DNA of 64,000 bases from Paenibacillus_F sp047238265 (GTDB taxonomy: Bacteria; Bacillota; Bacilli; Paenibacillales; NBRC-103111): NCBI RefSeq assembly GCF_047238265.1, contig NZ_JBDFMM010000001.1, positions 3,534,001 to 3,598,000 on the forward strand, written 5' to 3'. The notes under the pieces are model-generated. The model was not told the DNA's origin and did no database searches. It saw nothing but the letters and a program-made list of their open reading frames with translations. A program made the translations under genes and the position numbers. Shown here one piece after another: positions 16,420 to 24,614 of the stretch (position 1 is its first letter; each line of letters starts with the position of its first letter).

Positions 16420-17016
16420 CTAAATCAGCTTGCGGCCGAGCTTCTCGGCTTTGTCCAGCCAGGATTTCCGCTTGTTCGCCGTGGATAATTTGAGCGATCC
16501 GAGCGTTGTGACACGTACCGGCTTAAATCCGCTGAATTCGAGGGTCCCCTTCTTCATCGCCTTGTGGCCGGGACTTCCGCTTATAGTCTGATAATACCAT
16601 ACGGGAGTGTCCATCGTCACAAGGAGGCGGGCGCTCTTCCCTTTAAGCAGCTTTTCCCAGGTAAGGGAGTCCTTGCTCTTGTACTTAAAAGCGAAGCCCG
16701 GTAGAAATACCCGATCGATCATCCCTTTGAGAAGCGCGGGCATGGTCCACCACCAGGTCGGATACACGAACACGACATGATTCGCCCAACGGATCGACTC
16801 CTGAATTCCAAGCAGGTCGGGCTCCAGTTCCGTCCGCTTTCTGTACCCGTAAGCCAGATTCGGATTGAAATCGAGATCGCCGATCTGGACGAAACGGACT
16901 TCCGCTCCGGCTGCGATTGCCCCCTTGCGGTACGATTCCGCCAAAGCGGTGCAATAGCTCTCCCGGTCGGGATGCCCTTGAATGATTAAGACGCGTGACG
17001 TTTCCTGTGTTGTCAT
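16420..17016 (-). CDS. NAD(P)H-dependent oxidoreductase, flavodoxin-like (YwrO/MdaB type)
   Basis: A 198-residue FMN/FAD-binding quinone or nitro-reductase with a flavodoxin-like fold. After RVLIIQGHPDRESYCTALA, the phosphate-binding loop, come PTWWWTMPALLKGMIDRVF near 100-118 and FKYKSKDSL. Members reduce quinones and detoxify electrophiles. The start at the ATG with CGGAGG upstream was chosen over a longer in-frame ATG at 17055. First gene of a likely two-gene unit with the ArsR regulator, and its promoter region holds a large palindrome. Confidence 0.88.
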   Translation of the reverse strand: MTTQETSRVLIIQGHPDRESYCTALAESYRKGAIAAGAEVRFVQIGDLDFNPNLAYGYRKRTELEPDLLGIQESIRWANHVVFVYPTWWWTMPALLKGMIDRVFLPGFAFKYKSKDSLTWEKLLKGKSARLLVTMDTPVWYYQTISGSPGHKAMKKGTLEFSGFKPVRVTTLGSLKLSTANKRKSWLDKAEKLGRKLI

Positions 17017-17062
17017 AAGAAAAACCTCCGTAGGATCGTTAATGATGTTTATCATTTTATTA

Positions 17063-17086
17063 GTTTATATGTTTAAACATTTAAAC
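17063..17086. promoter_or_regulatory. 24-bp palindromic operator candidate (ArsR site)
   Basis: GTTTATATGTTT followed by AAACATTTAAAC is an inverted repeat with 11 of 12 pairs matching and a perfect core ATGTTTAAACAT. It lies 47 bp upstream of the oxidoreductase start. A smaller repeat ATGAT-GTTT-ATCAT sits at 17042-17055. A/T-rich palindromes of this size are typical ArsR operators; the assignment to the adjacent regulator is inferred. Confidence 0.65.
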
Positions 17087-17162
17087 CTTTAGACCAAAGA
17101 TAAACCCCCTTCCTCTTTTTGTCAACCTAAAATCCCGAGCGCCGATAAATCCGCAACAAAAA

Positions 17163-17182
17163 AAGCCTTCATGCGAAGGCTT
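17163..17182 (-). terminator. terminator (second of a tandem pair)
   Basis: A stem AAGCCTTC / GAAGGCTT followed by TTTTTTG on the minus strand, in the intergenic region downstream of ung. Confidence 0.75.
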
Positions 17183-17229
17183 AAGAATCCCTGTAAATCT
17201 TCCCGGATTTTTCCCCATCGAAACCAACA

Positions 17230-17250
17230 AAAAACCGCGCATGCGCGCGG
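17230..17250 (-). terminator. terminator downstream of ung (first of a tandem pair)
   Basis: A stem CCGCGC / GCGCGG with a 4-base loop followed by TTTTTTGTTGG on the minus strand, 80 bp past the ung stop. With the one at 17163 it forms a double terminator. The rest of the 17017-17330 gap holds only the palindrome described at 17063. Confidence 0.8.
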
Positions 17251-17330
17251 CTTTCGATTGACGGCTTGTCCGGATAAGCTTTTTCCTGTATAAACATAAA
17301 TCTAAAAGTGCGTTTTACTTGCCCTCCCGT

Positions 17331-18002
17331 TTATTCCGGCAGGCACCAGTCAATCGGCTCGATTCCCTGCTCCGTAAGCCATGCGTTGGCTTTGGAATAA
17401 GGCTTGCTGCCGAAAAATCCCCGGTGGGCGGAAAGCGGGCTCGGATGAGGAGCTTTGATGACGCCGTGCCGGTTCAAGTCGATGAGCTGCGTTTTGGACT
17501 GCGCGTGGCTTCCCCACAAAATAAAAAGAACGGGCGTCTCTTTGCGGTTCAGCGTCTCGATGACTTTATCCGTAAAAAGCTCCCACCCTTTGCCCTTGTG
17601 GGAATTCGCTTCGCCGGCCCTCACCGTCAGCACCGTGTTTAGAAGGAGCACGCCCTGGTCGGCCCAATGCTTCAAATACCCCGTTGCCGGGAGAGGACAG
17701 CCGATATCTTCTTTCATTTCCTTGAACATGTTTTTAAGCGAAGGCGGGGCGGGTACGCCCGGTTTGACGGAAAAGCTCAGGCCGTGCGCCTGACCGGGGC
17801 CGTGATAAGGGTCCTGTCCCAAAATAACCGCCTTTACGTCCTTAAACGCCGTATAGTGCAGGGCGTTAAAGATATCGTGCATCTCCGGATAAATCGTCCG
17901 TTCGGCGTATTCTCCCTTCAGAAACTCCCTAAGTTTCAGATAATACGGTTTTTCGAACTCCTCCGACAGCAATTCCGCCCAGTCGTTTTTCAAGATCGTC
18001 AT
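17331..18002 (-). CDS. ung: uracil-DNA glycosylase, family 1
   Basis: A 223-residue base-excision repair enzyme removing uracil from DNA. The water-activating motif GQDPYHGPGQAHG carries Asp64; the DNA-intercalation motif HPSPLSAHRGF has His186; the LLLNTVLTV strand and WGSHAQ are also canonical. Length matches Bacillus Ung. It begins 15 bp after the topB stop on the same strand, so the two are probably co-transcribed. Confidence 0.97.
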   Translation of the reverse strand: MTILKNDWAELLSEEFEKPYYLKLREFLKGEYAERTIYPEMHDIFNALHYTAFKDVKAVILGQDPYHGPGQAHGLSFSVKPGVPAPPSLKNMFKEMKEDIGCPLPATGYLKHWADQGVLLLNTVLTVRAGEANSHKGKGWELFTDKVIETLNRKETPVLFILWGSHAQSKTQLIDLNRHGVIKAPHPSPLSAHRGFFGSKPYSKANAWLTEQGIEPIDWCLPE

Positions 18003-18017
18003 AGCCTCGTCTCCTTC

Positions 18018-20471
18018 CTATTCCTCCGTTTCCAGTCTTCCGGTCGTGGGATCGGCAAGCACAAGCCTGGCGGAAACTTCCTCTCCGCCCTGCCGTTCCA
18101 GTTTGAGCTTGGCGGTTTTGCCTTTTTCCAGAAGCGCCTTCACCTGGGCATCCGTCAGGCTCCGTCCGAAGCTTTCCTTCCAGATCACGAAGGTACAGCC
18201 GGTCTTGTAATGCGAACAGCCATACCCTTTCTTACCCATAAAAATGGTTCCGCCGCAGCCCGGCCGCGGACAGGTTCCGACCACGCGCGGCCCGTCCGCC
18301 GGTTTAGCGGCAGCCGGAGCTCCCCGGCCCGCCGCTTGTCCCGCTGCGGGGCGGGAGCTCTGCGCCGGCATGTCAGCCGCGCCTCCCGCCGTCTCCCGCA
18401 CGCGCGCCTGTCCCGCGCTGCCGGCGGCAGCTCCGCTCCGGCCCGAAGCCGCCCGGGCTGCCCCAGTGCCGCTTCCGCGGGCCGCTGTGCCCGCCGCTGC
18501 GCGCGTCCCAGGCGCGGCTGCCGCAGCGGCGCCGTCCGTGCCGCCGGCTTTGGCGCTCCGGCGTGTCCTGCCGGACGCGGCCCGTCCGCCCGCTTTTCCG
18601 GCGGGCTCGTCGCCCTCGAAGGCGGTTCTCGCCGCGCGGTTCTGGACGCGGACCTTCTCGACGATGAGCGTGGCGAACTTTTTGACGTTTCGCATAAACG
18701 TCTCATCGGACGCTTGCCCGCGTGAGATTTCATTGAGCCGGCGTTCCCACTGGCCCGTCATCTCCGGCGAAGTGAGCAGCTCCACGCCCGCCGCGCGGAT
18801 AAGCTCCACGGCGGTCCGCCCTTTGGGCGTCAGCGTGATGCGCTTGCCCTGCATCGTGACGTAGCCGACGTGCTTCAGGCGCTCGATGGTCGCCGCGCGG
18901 GTAGCGGGAGTCCCGAGACCGGAATCTTTCATCGCGTCGCGCAGCTCTTCATCTTCGATCTGCTTGCCGGCGCTTTCCATCGCCTTCAGCAGCGTGCCTT
19001 CCGTAAAAGCTTTGGGCGGCTGGGTCTCTTTCTCCTTGGCGGCCGCATCCCTGCAGTGTGCGCCGAGAGAAGCGTTCAGGGAAAACGGCTCGGACGTTTC
19101 TTCTTCCTCAGCCTCTTCCTCTTCTTTTCCTTTGTCATCCTTCGTTTTTCCGCGTTTGCCGTCTTTCTTGGATTCCGGGTACAGCACTTTCCAGCCGAGC
19201 TGCAGCAGCTCCTTGACGGTCGTCTTGAACGTTTCTTTTTCCACTTCCGTCAGAACGGTATGCACCTTATATTCGGCCGCCGGATAAAACTGCGACAAAA
19301 ACCGGCGCACGATCAGATCGTACACCTTCTGCTCATCCGCCGACAGCCCGTTCGCCCGTTTGCCGGTCGGCAAAATCGCGTGATGGTCCTCTACCTTGGA
19401 CGGGTTGCAAATCGCTTTATTGTTTTTGTGAACCAGATTCCGGTTCGCCTGGCGGACCTGCTCGTCGTAGGCCGTTCCCTGGAGAGCCGACAGCGTTTTG
19501 TGCATCTCGGGGATATTCTGCTCCGTCACGTAGTTCGAGTTCGTTCTCGGGTACGAAATGACTTTGTGCTTCTCGTAGAGCGCCTGAGCCACGTCCAGCG
19601 TTTTTTTGGCCGAAAAACCGAGCTTCGCATTGGACTCCCGCTGAAGAAGCGTCAAATCATACAGTTTGAACGGATATTCCTTCGTATCTTTAACTTCGTA
19701 AGACGCGATCCGTGCCGGTTTTCCTTTGACTTTGGCTGCAATGCCCTCGGCCTTGGCCGGGTCGGTAATACGCTCTCCCTGCCACAATCCGCGGTAGTCC
19801 GTCTGCTCCTGGGTGAAAAACGCCTCCACCTCGTAAAATTTCAAAGAAGAGAAATCTTCGATAAGCTTCTGACGGTCGTAAATGAGCGCCAGCACGGGAG
19901 TCTGAACCCGTCCGACGGACAAAAGCACGTTATGCTTGGTCGTAAACGCCCGGGAGCCGTTCATCCCGATGATCCAGTCCGCTTCGCTCCGGGCTCTTGC
20001 GGCTCTGGTCAGATTGTCGAAATCGGAGCCGTCCTTCAGCTGCTGAAAGCCGCTCCGGATCGTTTCCGCGGTCAAATCGGAAATCCACAAGCGCTTCACC
20101 GGCTGCTTCAATTTCAGATGACGCTGAATGAGCGAGAAAATATGCTGCCCTTCACGCCCCGCATCACAGGCGTTGACGATTTTGTCGCACTGTTTGGCGA
20201 GTTCTTTGATCACTTTGAGCTGATCCTTCGTCCGGGGGTTCGGCAGCAGCTTGAATTCGTCGGGAATAATCGGCAGGTGCTCAAAGCGCCATTTCTTATA
20301 TTTATCATCGTATTTATCGGGTTCCGCAAGTTCTATAAGGTGTCCAATGGCCCAGGTAATGATATAATCCGATCCCTCGATATACGTGCGTTTGTTCGCC
20401 GCCTTCGGTTCGATGACAGCGGCAATCGTCCGGCCCATATCCGGTTTTTCGGCAATCACGAGTGTTTTCAA
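18018..20471 (-). CDS. topB: DNA topoisomerase III
   Basis: An 817-residue type IA topoisomerase that decatenates DNA. The TOPRIM domain begins MKTLVIAEKPDMGRT and holds DAGREG at 103-108. The catalytic Tyr307 sits in ISYPRTNSNY. A very acidic insert (EEEEAEEEE) occurs near residues 440-460. Between about residues 625 and 735 lies a Gly/Ala/Arg/Ser low-complexity linker, then a C-terminal zinc-ribbon-like module with CPRPGCGG and CSHYKTGC. Bacillus TopB is about 727 residues; the excess is explained by the linker. Start ATG at 20471. Upstream of ung. Confidence 0.96.
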   Translation of the reverse strand: MKTLVIAEKPDMGRTIAAVIEPKAANKRTYIEGSDYIITWAIGHLIELAEPDKYDDKYKKWRFEHLPIIPDEFKLLPNPRTKDQLKVIKELAKQCDKIVNACDAGREGQHIFSLIQRHLKLKQPVKRLWISDLTAETIRSGFQQLKDGSDFDNLTRAARARSEADWIIGMNGSRAFTTKHNVLLSVGRVQTPVLALIYDRQKLIEDFSSLKFYEVEAFFTQEQTDYRGLWQGERITDPAKAEGIAAKVKGKPARIASYEVKDTKEYPFKLYDLTLLQRESNAKLGFSAKKTLDVAQALYEKHKVISYPRTNSNYVTEQNIPEMHKTLSALQGTAYDEQVRQANRNLVHKNNKAICNPSKVEDHHAILPTGKRANGLSADEQKVYDLIVRRFLSQFYPAAEYKVHTVLTEVEKETFKTTVKELLQLGWKVLYPESKKDGKRGKTKDDKGKEEEEAEEEETSEPFSLNASLGAHCRDAAAKEKETQPPKAFTEGTLLKAMESAGKQIEDEELRDAMKDSGLGTPATRAATIERLKHVGYVTMQGKRITLTPKGRTAVELIRAAGVELLTSPEMTGQWERRLNEISRGQASDETFMRNVKKFATLIVEKVRVQNRAARTAFEGDEPAGKAGGRAASGRTRRSAKAGGTDGAAAAAAPGTRAAAGTAARGSGTGAARAASGRSGAAAGSAGQARVRETAGGAADMPAQSSRPAAGQAAGRGAPAAAKPADGPRVVGTCPRPGCGGTIFMGKKGYGCSHYKTGCTFVIWKESFGRSLTDAQVKALLEKGKTAKLKLERQGGEEVSARLVLADPTTGRLETEE

Positions 20472-20703
20472 AGGCTATCTTCCTATCTATGTATCTCGCC
20501 GCGTTTCCCGCACAGGCAAGACATCCTCTTTAGTATCGTTCCGGCACCAGTCCGTGTTTCTCGTACACTTCAGTATATCGGCCCGGAAGAAACCCTGCAA
20601 GGGACGGTGCGAAAGCTGGAGAAGCTGCAGCCGGAAAATTCCTCCGAAATTCCTGTGTGCGGCAGGTCCCGTCCGTCCTGTAAAAAATTTTGCGCCCGTA
20701 CAT

Positions 20704-20718
20704 TTCCAGAGCCTGGAA
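20704..20718. promoter_or_regulatory. inverted repeat in the N-acetylglucosamine-kinase promoter region
   Basis: TTCCAG-AGC-CTGGAA, a perfect 6-bp repeat with a 3-base centre, lies 48 bp upstream of the start and just before a TATGAT box at 20724-20729. It is a plausible repressor site; the cognate regulator is unknown. Confidence 0.4.
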
Positions 20719-20765
20719 TTTGAGTTATGATCGCTCTGAAAGATTATTATCGGCAGGGGGTTACC

Positions 20766-21755
20766 ATGACAGCGTTAACGACGGAAAGGTTTCTTCTCGG
20801 AATGGACGGCGGCGGCACGCATACCCGTGTCCTTGCGGCGGATTTATCGGGACACGTGCTTGCCTATGCGGAAAAAGGCGCCTCGTCCATCCATAAGGAC
20901 GACGAAGCAAAAGAAAATGTTCACGCGGCTATACGGGAAGCCGTGGAGCGGGCCGGCAGATCCTTGGAACAGGCGGCCTCTCTGACCGCCGGGATGGCGG
21001 GATACGATTCCGAATCCGACCTGCCCTGGGTTCGCGCACTGACCGATGTGGAAGGGTTAAGCTGTCCCCGGCAGCTGGTGAACGACGCCGTTGTCGCCCA
21101 CAGCGGCGCTTTGTTGTCGGAGCCCGGGATCATGGTCATATCGGGGACAGGTTCGATCATTCTGGCCGTTACGGAAGATAACCGGCACATCCGCAATTAC
21201 GACCTGCATCATTACGCTTCCAGCGCGGCCCGTTTTCTCGCCTATGACGCCACGTACGAAGCACTGGCGGGCAATACGGACAAGTCGGACGCGGACTTGA
21301 TCCGGGGCATGCTGGAGCACTGGGGCCTGGAAACACTGGAAAGCTATTCCGGGCTCGCATGCGCCGGATTCCTTCCCGATACCAAGGCGCGCAATAAAAA
21401 GTTCGGAGAACTGGCCCCGCTGATTACGGGCGAGGCTTCGCGGGGCAGCCGGCTGGCCCGTACGGTCTGCGACCGGGCGGTTCACCAGATTTCGGTCGGC
21501 ATCGAGCTGCTCGGCTCCTATTTTAACAGAGAGACGGTTTACGTGGCGGCCGCCGGAAGCGTCGTGAACAGTCCTTATTTCAAGCTAAAACTGGCCGATA
21601 AATTAAGTGCCGGCAACCACAAAACCTACCGCTGGCAGCCGCCCGCATTCTCCCCCGCAGCCGGAGCCCTGCTGATGGGATACCGCAGCCTCGGCATTCC
21701 TCTCACGGAGGAGCTGCTGGATAATCTGCGGCGGCACCCCGCCTGCCGGTGCTGA
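20766..21755 (+). CDS. N-acetylglucosamine kinase-like protein, BadF/BadG ATPase family
   Basis: A 329-residue ASKHA-fold sugar kinase. The phosphate-1 motif GMDGGGTHTRV is near residues 11-21 and the phosphate-2 motif VISGTGSIILAV near 130-141, as in N-acetylglucosamine kinases that phosphorylate amino sugars released from wall turnover. Family members of this type lack other signature motifs, so the sugar is inferred. The chosen ATG follows CAGGGGG; an earlier in-frame ATG at 20727 lacks a ribosome site. Monocistronic, with a terminator after it. Confidence 0.82.
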   Translation: MTALTTERFLLGMDGGGTHTRVLAADLSGHVLAYAEKGASSIHKDDEAKENVHAAIREAVERAGRSLEQAASLTAGMAGYDSESDLPWVRALTDVEGLSCPRQLVNDAVVAHSGALLSEPGIMVISGTGSIILAVTEDNRHIRNYDLHHYASSAARFLAYDATYEALAGNTDKSDADLIRGMLEHWGLETLESYSGLACAGFLPDTKARNKKFGELAPLITGEASRGSRLARTVCDRAVHQISVGIELLGSYFNRETVYVAAAGSVVNSPYFKLKLADKLSAGNHKTYRWQPPAFSPAAGALLMGYRSLGIPLTEELLDNLRRHPACRC

Positions 21756-21811
21756 TTCCGTGCATCCGCCAACGCACGGCCACGTCGGTAGCTTGGCGGC
21801 GAACAAACGAA

Positions 21812-21843
21812 AACTCCGGACCTTCCCAGGTCCGGAGTTTTTT
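21812..21843 (+). terminator. terminator
   Basis: A perfect stem AACTCCGGACCT / AGGTCCGGAGTT with a TCCC loop then TTTTTT, 57 bp after the kinase stop. The minus strand has only a short T-run. Confidence 0.88.
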
Positions 21844-21944
21844 AACGACGGCTGTTACCGGCCGTAAAGCTGCCGGTATGATCCGAAAACGGTGTTACCC
21901 GCCGCCGTAAGGCTGCTGGTTAAACCACGTAGCCCGGCTCCCTC

Positions 21945-22472
21945 TTATCTGCGCAAACTTTCCAGCAGCTTCTTTACTTCCGAAGAGCTGGTCAGCTCAC
22001 CCGGACGAACTCCCGCGATTTTGCCGTCGGCATCGATAAGGAAAGTCGCCGGAAGACCGACAACCCGGTATTGCCGGGCGGCCTCGCCGCTCGGATCGAG
22101 CAGGACGGGAAAAGCAAGGTTTCTCTGCGAGGCGAACTCATTCGCCGTTCCTCTTGATTCGCCTACGTTGACGGCGACGATTTCCACGCCCGGAATTCCT
22201 TCGAGGTAAGCTTCATTCATACGGGGCATCTCATGCGTGCAGGGACCGCACCAGGAGGCCCAGAAATTAAGCAGCACGCCCTTGCCCCTGTACTCAGAAA
22301 GCGAAACGGAACGGCCGTCCAATCCCGTAACGGTAAAATCAGGGGCCGCCTCGCCGGTCCGGACGGCTCCCGCCGTGTCCCGTGAATCCGCACGGTACAG
22401 CGTGTAGGCCAGAGCGGCCGCTATAAGCCCCGCGATGAGCAGGACGGCTCCCCGCCGCAGCTTATGTGTCAC
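21945..22472 (-). CDS. TlpA/ResA-like membrane-anchored thioredoxin
   Basis: A 175-residue extracytoplasmic thiol-disulfide reductase. One N-terminal membrane anchor lies at residues 9-24; the thioredoxin fold follows, with the active site WASWCGPC (Cys75, Cys78) and the cis-Pro stretch VVGLPATFLID. Start: a GTG 8 bases after GGGAGG; a GTG three codons earlier overlaps the ribosome site. It is the last gene of the nos-like operon. Here it could keep copper-ligand cysteines of an extracytoplasmic target or of NosL reduced, as ResA/Sco-type proteins do for cytochromes and oxidase. Target inferred. Confidence 0.88.
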   Translation of the reverse strand: MTHKLRRGAVLLIAGLIAAALAYTLYRADSRDTAGAVRTGEAAPDFTVTGLDGRSVSLSEYRGKGVLLNFWASWCGPCTHEMPRMNEAYLEGIPGVEIVAVNVGESRGTANEFASQRNLAFPVLLDPSGEAARQYRVVGLPATFLIDADGKIAGVRPGELTSSSEVKKLLESLRR

Positions 22473-22487
22473 AACTCCCACCTCCCG

Positions 22488-23237
22488 CTAAACCCTGCCG
22501 TCCCCGCCGGTACCGCCGGTACGATAACCGAACAGCTTGGAGAAGGCCGCCTGCAGCCCTTGGGGACCGTATGCTTCCCTGAAAGAATCGGCCGTCCCCT
22601 CTTCGGCTATGCGACCTTCTTTCAGGAAGACGACATGGTCGGCCGCAGACTCCGCCACGCCAAGCTGGTGCGTGGAGAACAGGACCGCGTGGCCTTCCGC
22701 CCGCGCGTACCGGACAAGCTCGACGAAGGAATCCATCCAGTACGGATCGAGGCCGTTCGTCGGTTCGTCCATGATGAGCAACGCCGGCTTGGCCAGCAGC
22801 GCCTGGGCGAACAGCAGCCGCTGCCGCATGCCTTTGGAGAAGGAGCCGACCGGCTTGCGCCTCACATCGGTAAGCCCGACGAGTTCCAGCGTTTCCAGCA
22901 CCCTCGCTCTGGAAACCTTCCGCAGCGAAGCCCAGAACAGAAGCGTTTCCTCCGCGGATAATCCCTGTCCGAAAGAATAATCGTCGGGCATATACCCGAT
23001 CTGCTCCGCGTAGGCCATCCGGTTTTCTTTCCATTTGCGGCCGTTCACCTCTATACTCCCCGCAGTAGGCTGCGAAATTCCCGCGATCATGCGCAGTATG
23101 GTGCTCTTCCCCGCTCCGTTTCCGCCGCAGAGGGCCAGCACTTGACCCTTGTTTATCCGGAGATTGACTGAATGGATAATGTGCTGCCTGCCGATTTTTT
23201 TGTGCAGATCCGATACGGTTACGATGTTCTCAGCCAC
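22488..23237 (-). CDS. nosF: ABC transporter ATP-binding protein, NosF-like
   Basis: A 249-residue cytoplasmic ATPase. Walker A GGNGAGKST lies near residues 37-45, the signature SFSKGMRQRLLFAQALL near 133-149, Walker B LLIMDEPTNGLD near 154-165 and the switch His in STHQLG. Together with the adjacent six-helix permease it would form the NosFY complex that, with NosD, drives copper-site assembly. Start GTG with AAAGGGGG at 7 bases; it overlaps the permease gene by 8 bp. Sequence alone does not exclude another exporter ATPase, but the NosD and NosL neighbours argue for NosF. Confidence 0.88.
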   Translation of the reverse strand: MAENIVTVSDLHKKIGRQHIIHSVNLRINKGQVLALCGGNGAGKSTILRMIAGISQPTAGSIEVNGRKWKENRMAYAEQIGYMPDDYSFGQGLSAEETLLFWASLRKVSRARVLETLELVGLTDVRRKPVGSFSKGMRQRLLFAQALLAKPALLIMDEPTNGLDPYWMDSFVELVRYARAEGHAVLFSTHQLGVAESAADHVVFLKEGRIAEEGTADSFREAYGPQGLQAAFSKLFGYRTGGTGGDGRV

Positions 23238-24048
23238 GGAAACGCCCCCTTTCCCAGATCAGGTTCGCCAGGCCTGCGCATACGGCAATCCAGACGAGGC
23301 ACAAGCCGAGGAATATCAAGGTTCCTTCGGGACGGACGATCCAGCGGACCCACTCGTAATACTCGGGGCCCAGTGCAGCTCCGCCGCCGAGCTTCACGAC
23401 AACGAACAGCCGCACAAGCTCCGCCGGGTTCAGGAACGTGAGCACCGTCAGCGCGCTTTTAATCCAGACGTAAGGAAGCAGACCGAGAACGGCAATCAGC
23501 AGCGTCGGCCAGCCGATTACCGCGAAAAACCACACCGCCACGCCTGCGGTCAGCGCCTGCCAGCGGTTTTTGGCTAATGTGCCCAGCACGAGCGCCACAG
23601 CAAGAAACAGCATGACGAGCCCCGTGGAGAAGGCGAAAAACATCCCGAGCGTGTCAAGCTGCAGCCCTTTGCCGGTCAACGCTCCGACCACGCCCGTCAG
23701 CCCGTACCCGAACGCGACGATGGTCAGCATCACCACGGTTAACCCGGTGTATTTTCCGGCAATAAACGCAAAAGTAGCGAGCGGATACGTGGAAAGAAGC
23801 TGCCAGCTTCCCTCCTCCTTCTCCGCCGTTAATGAAAACGAGCCCAGCAGAAGCGCCATAAGCGGCAGTAAATATAAGATCAGATTCAGCATGGATGAAG
23901 TGGAGCTTGAATAGCCCTGTACGAAGCTTTGGGCGTTAATAAGGAGCAGGGACAGGCTGAATAAAGAAAAGAGGGCCATAAACGAATAGGCCCACGGGTT
24001 TCTAAACCCGACTTTCACTTCGCGAAGCGCGATCGTCAGCACGTTCAT
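23230..24048 (-). CDS. nosY: ABC transporter permease, NosY-like
   Basis: A 272-residue integral membrane protein with about six helices: ALREVKVGFRNPWAYSFMALFSLFSL leads into helix 1, later YTGLTVVMLTIVAFGYGLTG and AVWFFAVIGWPTLLIAVL. The soluble loop LGSFSLTAEKEEGSWQLLSTYPL between helices 2 and 3 is the ABC-2/NosY coupling region that contacts the ATPase. Overlaps nosL by 4 bp and the nosF-like gene by 8 bp, so translation is coupled. The six-helix NosY partner of NosD and NosF is the best reading given context. Confidence 0.86.
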   Translation of the reverse strand: MNVLTIALREVKVGFRNPWAYSFMALFSLFSLSLLLINAQSFVQGYSSSTSSMLNLILYLLPLMALLLGSFSLTAEKEEGSWQLLSTYPLATFAFIAGKYTGLTVVMLTIVAFGYGLTGVVGALTGKGLQLDTLGMFFAFSTGLVMLFLAVALVLGTLAKNRWQALTAGVAVWFFAVIGWPTLLIAVLGLLPYVWIKSALTVLTFLNPAELVRLFVVVKLGGGAALGPEYYEWVRWIVRPEGTLIFLGLCLVWIAVCAGLANLIWERGRFRG

Positions 24049-24614
24049 TTGCCGTGCGTTCCCTGGTCGCCGGCTTTGCCGCCGTGAGCGTCCTTCCCGC
24101 CGCCCGCTTCCGGCGTCACGCTGTGGTCATGGCTTCCGCCCATGTTCATCATGCTTTTGTTCTGTTCCCATGTGTGCTTGCCGAGATCGGCCGCCGTCAT
24201 CACTTTGCCTTTTTTCTGACTGTCCGCGAACTTCTGGGCTTCCGCCTTGTCCTTAAACGAATAGATGCCGTAGGCCATCGGAGATTTGAAAGAAGGATCG
24301 TACACGTAAGTAGCATCCTCATACTTGATCCATTCCTTGTTGTTGTAATCCCGGACAAACTGGACCTGGATGGAATCCGCCGCATTTTTCCCTTTCCATT
24401 CGTTCATGCAGCCGAGATCGTCGAATTTGTAGGTTTTTCCGTCTTTCGTTTTGAGCTGGACGGCGAACGCGTCGTCTTTGATCTGCATGTTGCAGATTGC
24501 GCACTTGTCCGTTTCCTCGTTGATGGGCTCCGCCTGATCCTTTGCTTTCCCGCATGCGGACAACATCGTCATAATCAGCAGTACACTCAGCAAAAACAAT
24601 CCCGTTTTTTTCAT
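24045..24614 (-). CDS. nosL: NosL-family copper-chaperone lipoprotein with His/Met/Gly tail
   Basis: A 189-residue lipoprotein, lipobox LSAC with Cys21. The NosL core has the Cu(I)-binding CAICNM (Cys38, Cys41, Met43) and the conserved FDDLGCM and YVYD stretches. After about residue 155 there is an unusual tail rich in Met, His and Gly (MMNMGGSHDHS, DAHGG, QGTHGK), which could bind extra copper. The start is set by GGGGGTAAAAAGGGT before the ATG; it overlaps nosD by 4 bp. NosL is known as a copper delivery factor for the NosZ Cu sites; the target here is unknown because nosZ is absent. Confidence 0.9.
   Translation of the reverse strand: MKKTGLFLLSVLLIMTMLSACGKAKDQAEPINEETDKCAICNMQIKDDAFAVQLKTKDGKTYKFDDLGCMNEWKGKNAADSIQVQFVRDYNNKEWIKYEDATYVYDPSFKSPMAYGIYSFKDKAEAQKFADSQKKGKVMTAADLGKHTWEQNKSMMNMGGSHDHSVTPEAGGGKDAHGGKAGDQGTHGK

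Noticed and set aside
18870..20723. Plus-strand open frame of about 617 codons opposite topB
   Set aside because: Antisense to the conserved topoisomerase core, no motif, no ribosome site.
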